A stretch of DNA of 64,000 nucleotides from Phycisphaerales bacterium (GTDB lineage: Bacteria; Planctomycetota; Phycisphaerae; UBA1845). The stretch's first letter is position 1. Every line of letters starts with the position of its first letter. A model generated the notes under the pieces. The model was given only the letters and a program-made list of their open reading frames with translations. It was not told the DNA's origin and did not search any database. This document shows, one piece after another, positions 49,794-59,585 of this stretch. Both the position numbers and the translations under genes were made by a program. The stretch covers positions 82,399 through 146,398 of the forward strand of contig JADZBE010000029.1 of assembly GCA_020852275.1 (NCBI GenBank), written 5' to 3'.

Positions 49794-52085
49794 TCATCGG
49801 CGCCCGCGCAGCTCTGCCGCGACCCGGGACACCCGCCCTTCAATCCCGGCGTCACCCACGAGCTTCTCCAACGCGACGCGCATCGCGCGGGTCCAGCAGA
49901 AGCCTGATTCAGGCGGCAGTCCGGGGATGTTGAGGGGAATCTCCTCTCCAACGAGGTCCTCGAGCGACACGGCCACCAGGGGCGCGGGGGATCGTGCCAG
50001 GAAGCGATGCACGGCATCGACAAGGATGGGGAGTCTCGAAGTGTCGGCCTTGCCCTCCGGCGTGAGGAAAATCGAGAAATCACCCAACAGCAGCCCCTCG
50101 GCCTGGAGCGGCGTCAGCAGTCCTTCGGCCGCCAGCCGGCGCATCAACATGTCGCAGTCGCGTCGTCGTTCGCGCATCAGCGTGCGCACGGCGCGGAGAT
50201 CAACATCCGCGGACGGAGCGGGGTCGAGCAGGGTCCGGCCGATCACCCGCCGGCGGATGTCCATTCCACTGAGATACCCTGCGATCGGCGGAAGGTCGTG
50301 CGTGCCGGCGACGAGGAGCGCGTGGTCGGATATGGACCCGGGCTTGCGGAAGGCGCCGCGCCGCGTGCGCTCGAAGTGCAGCACGCGCGTGGAGAGAATG
50401 CCGCGGCGCTTCAGCTCGCGCGGCACCTGCGGCTGAACCGTACCGAGATCTTCGCCGACCACTATCACCCGGCTGCGACGGCTCTCCAGCGCCAGAATGC
50501 CCAGCAGATCGTCCGATGGGAAGCGCACGTACCCGCCTCGGCGACCGCCGAGACCTTCGGGAATCCAATACTGTCGGAAGAGGCCCATTACGTGGTCGAT
50601 GCGCAGCATCCCGCCTCCGCGCATGTTCGCGCGCAGCAGCCGAATCCAGTAGTCGTATCCTGTCTCGCGGAGTGCCATCGGGTGCAGCGGAGGGAAACGC
50701 CAGTCCTGCCCGTCGCGCGCCATCGGATCGGGCGGAGCACCCATCGTCGCGCCGCCGACGAAAAGCGGAGAGGCCTGGTGCCGGGTCGCGGACGGCGCCG
50801 CCCACGTATCGAATCCGCCGCCGTCCGAGCCGACGGCCAGGTCGTGATACAACCCCAGCGTCATGCCCGCGGTCTGCGCTGCGGCGTGGGCGTCATCCAC
50901 CTGCCGATCCGTCTCGAACTGGAGATAGCGATGAAACTCCACGTCGTCGGCGAAGCGCGCCTTGAACTGCGCGACCGCCGGAGAGCGCGGATCGCGCATC
51001 TCCGCGGGCCAGTTGCGCCAGTCCGCGGATCGGCGCCTGCGGAAGGACAGCCGGTCGGCGAGCGCCATGAACGTGGCGAAGTCTTCGAGCATCCGCCCGC
51101 CGGCCTCGACGTAACGTGCATACTTCCGCCCGCGCGCGGAGGGGCGCGCCATGTGCCGATGCTTGAACTCCGCAAAGAGCGGCCGGAGCACTTCCTCCTT
51201 CAGCGAGATGACAAGGTCGTAGGGCACTTCGCCGCCGCTTTCGGGCGAGGGCATGCGCCGCACCCTGTCGAGGCGCTGCCGGAATCCCGGCGAGCCGACG
51301 CGCTTCCGCGCGCGAGCAGACCCGCGAAACTCCGGCACGCGCTCGACGTCGAGGTAAATCGGATTGCGAAACAAGCGGCTGATGGGCGAGTAAGGGCTGA
51401 TGCCGGCACCGCGGTTGGCGATGGCGTGCAGCGGACTAAGACCGATGAACTCCGCGCCGCATGAAGCGCCCCATGCGGCAAGTCGCGCGAGATCGGTCAG
51501 ATCACCGATGCCCCAATTGCGCCGGCTGCGCAGCGTGTACAGGTGCGTCCAAAGGCCGCAGACCCGCCGCTCGCCGATCGCCTCGCGCCACGTCCAGCAG
51601 GACTGCGGGCAGAGGATGAGCGACTGCCGCGCGGAAATCGCCCGACCCTCCGCCTGGGCCTCCAAGTGGACATGGTGATATCCCAGGGGCAGATCGGCGG
51701 GGAGGCGTAGCTTCAGCGCCTTGCGGCCCTCGATGCGCCGCCTTGCGCCTGACAACTCCACGGCGCCGCCGGACTCCAGCGTCACCTCGAGACGCCAGTT
51801 CATCGCCCGAACGCCTTCGGGACATCGCAGCTCGACGTGCGCCGCCCGCGAAGGGCGCGGCGTCTGAACGGACACGGGGGTGAGAAGCCGAGCGCCATCG
51901 ACCTGCTCAAGCTCCGTAAGCGCCCGCCGCGCCCGGCGTTCCGAGGAGGCGTCGAAACCCATCGCCCCCAGCAGCGCGACACGGGTCGCGTCGGTCGTTC
52001 GCACCGCTCGGCCTGTCACGTCGCGGTACTCGCGGAGAATCCCGACTCGATCCGCCAGCGCCAGCACGTCGGGACGCGAGGGCAT
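49794..52085 (-). CDS. malQ: 4-alpha-glucanotransferase (MalQ, GH77)
   Basis: A 763-residue GH77 amylomaltase that transfers alpha-1,4-glucan segments. The N-terminal 170 residues are extra beta domains as in longer MalQ proteins. The barrel has LRSRRNWGIGDLTDL, SPYSPISRLFRNPIYLD, the nucleophile Asp in MLRIDHVMGLFRQYW, the acid Glu in VVGEDLGTVQP and GTHDLPPIAGY. Late NIPGLPPESGFCWTRAM replaces the more usual NLPGT...NWRRR. Its ATG lies 1 bp after the glgB stop, so the two form a coupled unit. Confidence 0.95.
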   Translation of the reverse strand: MPSRPDVLALADRVGILREYRDVTGRAVRTTDATRVALLGAMGFDASSERRARRALTELEQVDGARLLTPVSVQTPRPSRAAHVELRCPEGVRAMNWRLEVTLESGGAVELSGARRRIEGRKALKLRLPADLPLGYHHVHLEAQAEGRAISARQSLILCPQSCWTWREAIGERRVCGLWTHLYTLRSRRNWGIGDLTDLARLAAWGASCGAEFIGLSPLHAIANRGAGISPYSPISRLFRNPIYLDVERVPEFRGSARARKRVGSPGFRQRLDRVRRMPSPESGGEVPYDLVISLKEEVLRPLFAEFKHRHMARPSARGRKYARYVEAGGRMLEDFATFMALADRLSFRRRRSADWRNWPAEMRDPRSPAVAQFKARFADDVEFHRYLQFETDRQVDDAHAAAQTAGMTLGLYHDLAVGSDGGGFDTWAAPSATRHQASPLFVGGATMGAPPDPMARDGQDWRFPPLHPMALRETGYDYWIRLLRANMRGGGMLRIDHVMGLFRQYWIPEGLGGRRGGYVRFPSDDLLGILALESRRSRVIVVGEDLGTVQPQVPRELKRRGILSTRVLHFERTRRGAFRKPGSISDHALLVAGTHDLPPIAGYLSGMDIRRRVIGRTLLDPAPSADVDLRAVRTLMRERRRDCDMLMRRLAAEGLLTPLQAEGLLLGDFSIFLTPEGKADTSRLPILVDAVHRFLARSPAPLVAVSLEDLVGEEIPLNIPGLPPESGFCWTRAMRVALEKLVGDAGIEGRVSRVAAELRGRR

Positions 52086-52086
52086 G

Positions 52087-54342
52087 TCAATCCGCCGGGG
52101 CCAGGATGAGCGCGCCCAACGGCGGGAGGTTCACGACGATGGACTGCTGGAAACCGTGCCACGGAACAGTCTCGGTCTTCGGCTCGACGATCATGCGGTA
52201 GCCGCTGCCGCCGTAAACCTTCTCGTCCGAGTTGAGCCGCTGCACGTAGCGCCGCGAGGGCGGGACGCCGATGCGATATCCGTCGCGCGGCACCGGCGTG
52301 AGATTAAGCACCACAACGAGCAGCTCCGAACCCTGCCGCCGCAGGTACGCCAGCACGGATTGGTCGCGGTCGTGGCAGTCGATCCACGAAAACCCGGACG
52401 CGTCCGGGTCGCAGTACCACAGGCAAGAGGACTCGCCGTACAGCCGCCCCAAGTCCTCCATGAATCTCGCGAAGCCCGCGCGGCGCGGATCTTTCTCCAA
52501 GTGCCAGTCGAGGCTGCCGTCGCAGTGCCACTCGTTGGAGGGCGCCAGCTCGGTGCCCATGAACAGCAGCTTCTTGCCCGGGCGCGTGTACTGGTACGCC
52601 AGCAGCGCCCGCAGGTTGGCGAAGCGCCGCCATTCGTCGCCCGGCATCTTCTCCAGCAGCGACTTCTTGCCGTGCACGACCTCATCATGCGAGAGCGGAT
52701 TGACGAAGCGCTCCGCGTGTTCGTACAGCATGGCGAAGGTCAGGTCGTTGTGGTGGTACCTGCGGTGGATCGGATCGCGCGCGAAATACTCCAGCGTGTC
52801 GTGCATCCACCCCATGTTCCACTTGAACGTGAACCCCAGCCCGTTCTGCGACACGGGGCGCGTCACGCCCGACCAGCCCGTGGATTCCTCCGCGACGGTG
52901 AAGCAGCCGGGGCACTCCTCGCGCACGGCGTCGTTGACGGCGCGAAGCAGCTCCAGCGCCCCGAGGTTCTCCTTGCCGCCGTAGCGGTTGGGGATCCACT
53001 CGCCTTCCTCCCGGCTGTAGTCGAGATAGAGCATGGATGCCACGGCGTCCACGCGAAGCCCGTCGATGTGAAATTCCTTCAGCCAGTACAGCGCGTTGGC
53101 GAGGAGGAAGTTGCGCACCTCGTGGCGGTCGTAGTTGAAGATCAGCGTGCCCCAGTCCGGGTGCTCGCCGAGCCGCGGATCGTCATGCTCGTAGAGGGCC
53201 GTCCCGTCGAAGCGGCGCAGCGCAAAGTCGTCGCGCGGGAAGTGCGCCGGCACCCAGTCGAGGATCACGCCGATGCCATGCTGGTGGCAGTAATCAACGA
53301 AGTAACGGAAGTCGTCCGGCGTGCCGTAGCGCGAGGTCGGGGCGTAGTATCCGGTGACCTGGTAGCCCCATGAGAAAATGTACGGATGCTCGGCCACGGG
53401 CATCAGTTCGACGTGAGTGAAGCCCAGCCGCTTGAGGTGCTCGACGAGGCGCGGGGCGATTTCGCGGTAGGTCAGCGGGCGGTTGCCCTCTTCGACCACG
53501 CGGCGCCAGGAGTGCAGGTGCAACTCGTAAGCGAGCATCGGCTCGCGCAGCACGTCGCGCTGCCGCCGGCGCTTGATCCACTCGTTGTCGCCCCACGCAT
53601 GTCCGCTTGAAAACACCCGCGAGGCCGTCCGCGGCGGCGTCTCCATCGACTGCGCCATCGGATCGGTCTTGAGCCGAAGGAACGCGTCCTTCGTCTTGAT
53701 TTCGTACTTATAGATCGCGCCCGCCTCGATGCCCGGAATGAACAGCTCGAAGACGCCCGAGGCGCCAAGCTGACGCATCGGATAGACCCGCCCGTCCCAG
53801 CGGCAGAACTCGCCCACCACGCTGACGCGCAGCGCGCCCGGCGCCCAGACGACAAACACGGTCCCCGCCACGCCGTCCACCACGCGCGGATGCGCCCCGA
53901 GCCATTCCCACAGCCGACGATGCGTGCCCTCGCCGAAAAGGTGCAGGTCGATGTCTCCCACGGTGGGCAGGAAGCGATACGGGTCGTCGCGCTCCCAGGT
54001 TGATTCATCCGCGAAGCCGAAGCGGATGCGGTACGCCAGCGGCAGGGTGGACTTGTCCAGAAAAACGTCGAACAGCCCGCCTTCCGCCACGATCGCCATC
54101 TCGGCGAGCCGCCCGTCCTCCAACACGACCCAAGCCTGCTTGGCATCCGGGTGGAAGGCGCGAACCACGACGCCCTCGCGCGGGCCGATCTTGCACGGAT
54201 GCGCGCCCAGCAGGCGATGCGGGTCGTTGTGCGTGCCCTCGCGCAGACGCGACCAGTCGGGGAAGTCAAACGGCGGATGCGCCGATTCGATCCAGCGAGA
54301 AGGGTCAGGACGCGGCTTCGTGGTCGTGCTGCCTTTTCGCAT
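52087..54342 (-). CDS. glgB: 1,4-alpha-glucan branching enzyme (GlgB, GH13_9)
   Basis: A 751-residue branching enzyme. It has two N-terminal beta-sandwich domains (NDPHRLLGAHPC, then VFVVWAPGALRVSVVGEF) and a GH13 barrel: YELHLHSWRR, ELMPVAEHPYIFSWGYQVTG, VILDWVPAHFPRDD, nucleophile Asp in IDGLRVDAVASMLYLDYSR, acid Glu in FTVAEESTGWSGV and Asp in NPLSHDEVVHGK. The end GFQQSIVVNLPPLGALIL is the C-terminal sandwich. It forms alpha-1,6 branches in glycogen. First gene of a glgB-malQ unit, divergent from glgP. Confidence 0.97.
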   Translation of the reverse strand: MRKGSTTTKPRPDPSRWIESAHPPFDFPDWSRLREGTHNDPHRLLGAHPCKIGPREGVVVRAFHPDAKQAWVVLEDGRLAEMAIVAEGGLFDVFLDKSTLPLAYRIRFGFADESTWERDDPYRFLPTVGDIDLHLFGEGTHRRLWEWLGAHPRVVDGVAGTVFVVWAPGALRVSVVGEFCRWDGRVYPMRQLGASGVFELFIPGIEAGAIYKYEIKTKDAFLRLKTDPMAQSMETPPRTASRVFSSGHAWGDNEWIKRRRQRDVLREPMLAYELHLHSWRRVVEEGNRPLTYREIAPRLVEHLKRLGFTHVELMPVAEHPYIFSWGYQVTGYYAPTSRYGTPDDFRYFVDYCHQHGIGVILDWVPAHFPRDDFALRRFDGTALYEHDDPRLGEHPDWGTLIFNYDRHEVRNFLLANALYWLKEFHIDGLRVDAVASMLYLDYSREEGEWIPNRYGGKENLGALELLRAVNDAVREECPGCFTVAEESTGWSGVTRPVSQNGLGFTFKWNMGWMHDTLEYFARDPIHRRYHHNDLTFAMLYEHAERFVNPLSHDEVVHGKKSLLEKMPGDEWRRFANLRALLAYQYTRPGKKLLFMGTELAPSNEWHCDGSLDWHLEKDPRRAGFARFMEDLGRLYGESSCLWYCDPDASGFSWIDCHDRDQSVLAYLRRQGSELLVVVLNLTPVPRDGYRIGVPPSRRYVQRLNSDEKVYGGSGYRMIVEPKTETVPWHGFQQSIVVNLPPLGALILAPAD

Positions 54343-54407
54343 GGTTGTTGATCAGTTCATCCTGCTGGGTGTGTCAGCGGTCAGCAGGTCGGCGACGTGC
54401 TGGACCT

Positions 54408-54560
54408 TGACAGGTCAGAGTCCTACCCCACCTGACAGGTCAGAGTCCTGCTCCACCTGGCCGGTCTTGCGCCCTGCTCACCGGGCGGCATGCTCTCGCC
54501 GTACTCGGCGTGAGCATGTAATCGCCACGGCCTGCCGAGTACGCCAGACCGTGCCACCCG
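54408..54560. repeat. Direct repeats and two GAGTAC-loop hairpins between glgB and glgP
   Basis: The word gacaggtcagagtcct occurs at about 54408 and 54434 with ccacct after each. Then CATGCTC (54489-54495) pairs with GAGCATG (54512-54518) around CCGTACTCGG in inverted orientation, and CACGGCCTG (54526-54534) pairs with CAGACCGTG (54545-54553) around CGAGTACG, followed by CCACCCG. The divergent spacer 54343-54753 thus carries repeats where the glg promoters should be. Confidence 0.75.
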
Positions 54561-54753
54561 CCCGTCATGCTCTTGTCCCGTACCAATAAACCCGATATTA
54601 ACCCACGCGGCTCGGACCTCCAAGAATGATCGGATCACGCAGGCGGGTTTCTGCGGCGGCAGCCTGCGAGACCCCGGGAGCGAAAGCGGCGAAAGCGGCG
54701 GGACCGGCAGGACGGGCGACTCGCCGTCGCACCTCGACAGGCGGAACTTGCGT

Positions 54754-56448
54754 ATGGATACCTCGCGGCGAATCGCGTACTTCTGCATGGAAGTGGGCTA
54801 TCAGGCGACCATGCCCACCTACACCGGCGGGCTGGGAATCCTCGCGGGAGACACGCTGCGGTCGGCCGCCGATCTGCGACTCCCCGTCGTCGCCGTCACC
54901 CTCCTTCATCGCCGCGGCTACTTCCGCCAGATTCTCGACGCCGCCGGCAGCCAGGCCGAGGAGCCGGAACGCTGGAACGTCTCCGACTTTCTCAAGGAGC
55001 TTCCGGTCCGAACGTCCGTCACCCTCGAAGGCCGCACCGTCCACGTCCGTGGCTGGCAGTTCGACGTTCTGGGCGCCACCGGGCACCGCATCCCCCTGTA
55101 CTTCCTCGACACCGCCCTGGACGCCAACAGCGAGTTCGACCGCACGCTCACCGACCACCTCTACGGCGGCGACGCGCATTACCGCCTGTGCCAGGAGGTC
55201 GTGCTGGGCATCGGCGGGGTGCGGCTGCTTCGGGCGCTGGGATACAAGTCGCTCGAGAAGTTCCACATGAACGAAGGGCACGCGGCACTGCTGGCGGCGG
55301 AGCTGCTCGACGAGCGCACGCGCGTCGAAGGGCGGCACGACCCGCGCCCCGAGGACGTCGAGGCCGTCATGCGCCAGTGCATCTTCACCACCCACACGCC
55401 CGTCCCCGCGGGGCACGACGAGTTTCCGGCGGCGCAGGCGACCGCGGTGCTCGAGCCGCGCCTCGTCAACCTGCTGACCAAGGTGGGCTGCTACGACACG
55501 GGGCTGAACATGACGCACCTGGCGCTGAAGCTCTCCGCGCTGGTCAACGGCGTGTCGCGGCGCCACGGCGAAGTCTCGCGCCGCATGTTCAGCGGACAGA
55601 CGGTGGACTCGATCACCAACGGCGTGCACGCCCGCACGTGGGTCAGTCCCGAGCTGGCGCGCATTTTTGACAAGTACCTGCCGCTGTGGCGCGAGGAAAC
55701 GTTCACGCTGCGCCAGGCGATGCGCGTGCCGAACCACGAACTGTGGGCGGCGCACGTGCAGGCCAAGATCCGCCTGCTCGATTACGTCAGCCGCACCACG
55801 GGCATCGTCATGGACCCGGAGGTCTTCACGATCGGCTTCGCCCGCCGCATGGCCGCGTACAAGCGCGCTGACCTGTTCCTCCACGACATCGAACGGATCA
55901 AGCAGATTCAGTCCGCCGCAGGCCCCATCCAGATCGTGTACGCCGGCAAGGCCCACCCGCGCGACACCGGCGCGAAGGAGATCATCAAGAAGGTCTTCGC
56001 GGCGCGGCAGGCGCTGCTGCCCGAGATCAAGATGACGTTCCTGACCAACTACGACATGCAGGTCGGGGCGCTGATGACCTCCGGTGTGGATGTCTGGCTC
56101 AACACGCCTGAGCCGCCCATGGAGGCGTCCGGCACCAGCGGCATGAAGGCGGCGATGAACGGCGTGCCCAGCCTGAGCATCCTCGACGGCTGGTGGATCG
56201 AAGGTTGCATCGAGAACGTCACCGGCTGGTCGATCGGGCGCGACCGCGAAGGCCCGGACGGCGGGGTGGATCGCGCCCGCGCGGCCGAGATGATCTATGA
56301 CAAGCTCGAGCACGTCATCCTGCCCATGTACTACCACGACCGCGACCGCTACTTCGACATCATGCGCCACGCCATCGCCATCAACGGCGCCTACTTCAGC
56401 ACCCAGCGCATGGTGCACCAGTACGCGGTGAAGATGTATTTCCGGTAG
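54754..56448 (+). CDS. glgP: Alpha-glucan phosphorylase, short form (GlgP, GT35)
   Basis: A 564-residue phosphorylase, shorter than the usual 800 or more, that releases glucose-1-phosphate from glycogen. It starts straight at RRIAYFCMEVGYQATMPTYT and GGLGILAGDTLRSAADL, so the extra N-terminal domain of longer relatives is absent. Active-site blocks include EKFHMNEGHAALLAAELL, TTHTPVPAGHDEF, VDSITNGVHARTWVSPEL, GFARRMAAYKRADL and the pyridoxal-phosphate lysine in EASGTSGMKAAMNG. The ATG at 54754 is preferred to a TTG at 54748. It is divergent from glgB-malQ, giving synthesis and degradation of glycogen at one locus. Confidence 0.95.
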   Translation: MDTSRRIAYFCMEVGYQATMPTYTGGLGILAGDTLRSAADLRLPVVAVTLLHRRGYFRQILDAAGSQAEEPERWNVSDFLKELPVRTSVTLEGRTVHVRGWQFDVLGATGHRIPLYFLDTALDANSEFDRTLTDHLYGGDAHYRLCQEVVLGIGGVRLLRALGYKSLEKFHMNEGHAALLAAELLDERTRVEGRHDPRPEDVEAVMRQCIFTTHTPVPAGHDEFPAAQATAVLEPRLVNLLTKVGCYDTGLNMTHLALKLSALVNGVSRRHGEVSRRMFSGQTVDSITNGVHARTWVSPELARIFDKYLPLWREETFTLRQAMRVPNHELWAAHVQAKIRLLDYVSRTTGIVMDPEVFTIGFARRMAAYKRADLFLHDIERIKQIQSAAGPIQIVYAGKAHPRDTGAKEIIKKVFAARQALLPEIKMTFLTNYDMQVGALMTSGVDVWLNTPEPPMEASGTSGMKAAMNGVPSLSILDGWWIEGCIENVTGWSIGRDREGPDGGVDRARAAEMIYDKLEHVILPMYYHDRDRYFDIMRHAIAINGAYFSTQRMVHQYAVKMYFR

Positions 56449-56674
56449 GCGCTTGCCGCAGTCGAGCGTTCGATGGAGGCCGCTTTCCATGCCGGCCTTC
56501 CTCGTGAGGCAGCGGACTCCCGTTCGTAACCCGCGCGCGCTACGGCCGGGACCACATGAATCACGCGCGGCCGCGGCGAACCGCGTACCCTCGCTGCCTT
56601 GCCGCGCTTGGGGCGTCCGGTTATTCAACCCACCGAACCGCATCCATGCCGGGCGGAGCGCGACGGGGACTTGA

Positions 56675-57862
56675 GTGGCGAAATCGAGCGCGAAGAAGTG
56701 GATTCTGAACCTGCTGCGGATCGGCGTCTGCGTCGTCGGGCTGTACCTCGTCGTGCGCGGCGTGTCCTGGCAGGACCGCGCTGCATTGCCCCCGCCTGAC
56801 GGTCGCGTGCTCTTTGGCGAGATCAGGGAGGACGACGCCACGGACACCTTCACCGTTCGCCCCGGCGGGGGCGAGCCGCTACCCCCTCTGCCGCGCACCT
56901 GGCCTGCGGTGGAAGGCTCAACGGAAACGCGGCACGCGGACATTCACTACGGTCTGCGGACGGTGCTGCGCGAAGCGCGGATCGGGCTGCTGGTTGCCGC
57001 GCTCTTCGTCTTCGCGCCGGGGACGTTCATCCAGGGCAAGCGGTTTCAGTGGATGCTGCGGGCGCAGGAGATTCAGATCGGCTACTGGGAATCGCTGAAG
57101 CTCTGCTACGTGGGCAACTTCCTCAACTTCGCCTACGCCATCGGCGGCACGGCCGGCGACATGTACAAGATGTACTGCATCGCCCGGCACGCGCAGCGCA
57201 AGACCGAATCGGTCATGAGCGTCCTGCTCGATCGCGTCGCGGGTCTTATCGGGCTGGTGCTGCTCGTGGGCATCATGGCGATGTTCACGCCCAAGCTGGC
57301 GCCGTTCCGCTGGGTGCTGGCAGCCATCCTGGGCATCGGGGCGTCGGCGGCGTTCCTCTACTTCTGGGCGCCGATCCGCCGCCGGGTGCCCGCGACGCTG
57401 CTCGATCGCGTTCCGAAGATCGACTTCCTGCGCAAGATCGACCGAACCGCCTGCAACCTGGTCCATCATCGCCAACTCACCGCCGGCGCCATCCTCAGCA
57501 CCATGCTGCTTCAGATCTTTTGCACGGGTTCGTACGTCGTGGCGGCCGGCGCGCTGGGGATGAAGATCGGCACGTTGGGACGCGTGTTCGAGTACTTTGC
57601 GTATTTCGGCACGGGTTGGATGATCACGGTGATTCCTATCTCCGTGCAGGGCGCCGGGGCGGTGGAGCTGTTCTACACGGAAGTTTTCAAGCCCTACGGG
57701 TCCGTGTCGCAGATTCTTTGCCTGGCGCTGGCGGTCCGCGTCGTGCAGATCGTGTCCTCGCTGCCGGGCGGGCTGCTGTTCCTCCTCGGCGTGCATCACC
57801 TGCCGACGCCGCAGGAGATGGAGGACCTCGAGCACGAAAGCGACCCCGCCGGCCCGGATTGA
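56675..57862 (+). CDS. Flippase-like membrane protein (UPF0104/LPG-synthase TM family)
   Basis: A 395-residue polytopic protein from a GTG at 56675. One N-terminal helix (LLRIGVCVVGLYLVVRG) is followed by a soluble loop of about 75 residues and then seven or eight helices. The family signature is seen in FNFAYAIGG-like NFLNFAYAIGGTAGDMYKMY, SVLLDRVAGLIGLVLLVG and the late PISVQGAGAVELFY. Relatives are the membrane part of MprF and putative lipid or glycan flippases; no synthase domain is attached. The soluble loop after helix 1 is unusual for the family. It precedes the metallophosphoesterase gene by 145 bp. Confidence 0.88.
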   Translation: MAKSSAKKWILNLLRIGVCVVGLYLVVRGVSWQDRAALPPPDGRVLFGEIREDDATDTFTVRPGGGEPLPPLPRTWPAVEGSTETRHADIHYGLRTVLREARIGLLVAALFVFAPGTFIQGKRFQWMLRAQEIQIGYWESLKLCYVGNFLNFAYAIGGTAGDMYKMYCIARHAQRKTESVMSVLLDRVAGLIGLVLLVGIMAMFTPKLAPFRWVLAAILGIGASAAFLYFWAPIRRRVPATLLDRVPKIDFLRKIDRTACNLVHHRQLTAGAILSTMLLQIFCTGSYVVAAGALGMKIGTLGRVFEYFAYFGTGWMITVIPISVQGAGAVELFYTEVFKPYGSVSQILCLALAVRVVQIVSSLPGGLLFLLGVHHLPTPQEMEDLEHESDPAGPD

Positions 57863-58007
57863 TCAGCGCAAAGCCTCCCTCCGTGTTTCAGAACGCGAAG
57901 CGCCAGCGAGCGTACCCCTCCCACCCGCGCGCCTCACCCAAAGCCGCCGCCCCTGCCGAAACATGTCTGGGCGGATACGATGCGCGCCGCCGCGGCCGGC
58001 AGGGCTC

Positions 58008-59189
58008 ATGAGCGTTCTGACCTTCAAACTCCTTCTCGGATGTTCCGTCGCGCTGGACTGTTTCCTCGCGGCGTGGATTCTGCTGCGCCGGCGACATCGG
58101 GCGCGGCGCGCGGCGCCGACGCCGATCGGCCTTCAGCGCGTGCTCCTCGCCGCGCTCCTGGTCAGCGCGATGTTTGCCGCGAAGTTCTTCTTTGCGGGGC
58201 TGAACGGCCGGACATTCTTTCCGCTCATGTCCTTGGCCAATGCGACCGTGTTCTTCGTCATTCCCTTTTGCGGGCTCGCCGTCCTCCTTGCCGAGCGGAT
58301 CAGGACCAACCCGCACGCGCGTTACCGCGCCTCCCGCACGGTTCGGGCGATAGCGATCGCCTCGCTCCTGCTGATTCCCGTCGGCGTGTACGGATTCTGG
58401 ATCGAGCCTTACCGGCTGGTGCTGGAGACCGCCGACGTTCCTCTTGCGCCGCTGCGCGAGGGGCGTGAGCCGGTTCGCATCGCCGTGCTGGCGGACATTC
58501 AGACGGATCACGTCGGCGATCATGAGCGCCGCGCCATCGCCCGCGTCATGCAGGAGAAGCCCGACCTCATCCTCCTGCCGGGCGATCTGTTTCAAGGAAC
58601 GGTCGAGGAGTTCAACCGCGAGGAGGAAGCGCTGCGGGAGCTGATGTCGCAGCTTGAAGCCCCGGGCGGCGCGTACTTTGTCTTCGGCAACACCGACGAG
58701 CGGGCCTTCGTCGAGCGCGCCCTCGCCGGAACGCCGGTGCGGCTGCTGGAAAACGAGATTGAGACGGTGACGATCCGCGACCGGCGCATCGCCGTCGGCG
58801 GCGTGGAGTTCGACTGGAAGCGCAAGACCGCACGCCAATTCGTGCAGCGATTCGAGCAGCTTTCCGGCGACGCGGACGTGCGCATCCTCCTGACACACCT
58901 GCCGGACATTCTCTCGCGCATGTCGCCGGACTCGCGCATCGACCTCGTCGTCGCCGGGCACACCCACGGCGGACAGGTCGTCATCCCCGGTTTCGGCCCG
59001 CCCGTCACGTTCACCATCATTCCGCGCGACGCGGCCGCGGGCGGACTGCACACCCTTGATGGAAAGCGGCTCTACATCAGCCGCGGGATCGGATTGGAGC
59101 GCGGGTACGCGCCGCGGGTTCGGTTCCTCTGCCCGCCGGAGGTCAGCCTGCTCACGCTCGCCACGCAACCCCCCGCAGGCCCGCCCTGA
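58008..59189 (+). CDS. Membrane-anchored metallophosphoesterase with altered metal-site residues
   Basis: A 393-residue protein: about four N-terminal membrane helices (to residue about 140) followed by a calcineurin-like phosphoesterase domain. The motifs are ADIQTDHVGDHE in place of DxH, LLPGDLFQG, FGNTDERAF in place of GNHD/E, LLTHLPD and AGHTHGGQ. So a His metal ligand is Gln and the catalytic His of GNH is Thr, while the later His ligands remain. The Ile-Gln-Thr-Asp form may be a conserved subfamily trait. It resembles YkuE/LpxH-type membrane phosphoesterases; the substrate may be a lipid. The ATG at 58008 is chosen because the membrane helix follows at once. Confidence 0.88.
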   Translation: MSVLTFKLLLGCSVALDCFLAAWILLRRRHRARRAAPTPIGLQRVLLAALLVSAMFAAKFFFAGLNGRTFFPLMSLANATVFFVIPFCGLAVLLAERIRTNPHARYRASRTVRAIAIASLLLIPVGVYGFWIEPYRLVLETADVPLAPLREGREPVRIAVLADIQTDHVGDHERRAIARVMQEKPDLILLPGDLFQGTVEEFNREEEALRELMSQLEAPGGAYFVFGNTDERAFVERALAGTPVRLLENEIETVTIRDRRIAVGGVEFDWKRKTARQFVQRFEQLSGDADVRILLTHLPDILSRMSPDSRIDLVVAGHTHGGQVVIPGFGPPVTFTIIPRDAAAGGLHTLDGKRLYISRGIGLERGYAPRVRFLCPPEVSLLTLATQPPAGPP

Positions 59190-59482
59190 CCCGGCAGTGC
59201 ATGGTCCGGCGGCTGATCGAGCCGAGGGGTGTGGGACGTTTCATGAGGACGGAAAACCGCCCGGGCAGGGGCGGCGGAGACCCCCGCGGCGACGGAGTGC
59301 GTGACGACGAAGCCGCGTGCGTGATTTCCTTGACGCCTTGCGCGGCCGCGGTCGGATGCCTATCGTGGCCTCGGGTTCCGCTGCGACCTGAACGTCATCG
59401 CTCCGCCCGTGGCTGCCAACCCGGGTGAAAGGCCGCCGACACGACTCTCCAGCGCGTGAACCCTTGGAATGCCGCGGCCAAT

Positions 59483-59507
59483 CACCCGCTGGAAAGCGGG
59501 TGCCCCA
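59483..59507. repeat. Single TGGAAA-loop hairpin
   Basis: CCCGC-TGGAAA-GCGGG (59485-59500) followed by TGCCCCA: the same plan as the 41800-41954 units with a third stem sequence. It lies in the 396-bp gap 59190-59585, which otherwise has no gene. Confidence 0.65.
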
Positions 59508-59585
59508 ACCGGGACTCCGCCGCACGGAGCCGAGAACCCGGCGTCCGCGGCTCGCGTACAATCCACAGGCGCCGTGCCGTCGGAC

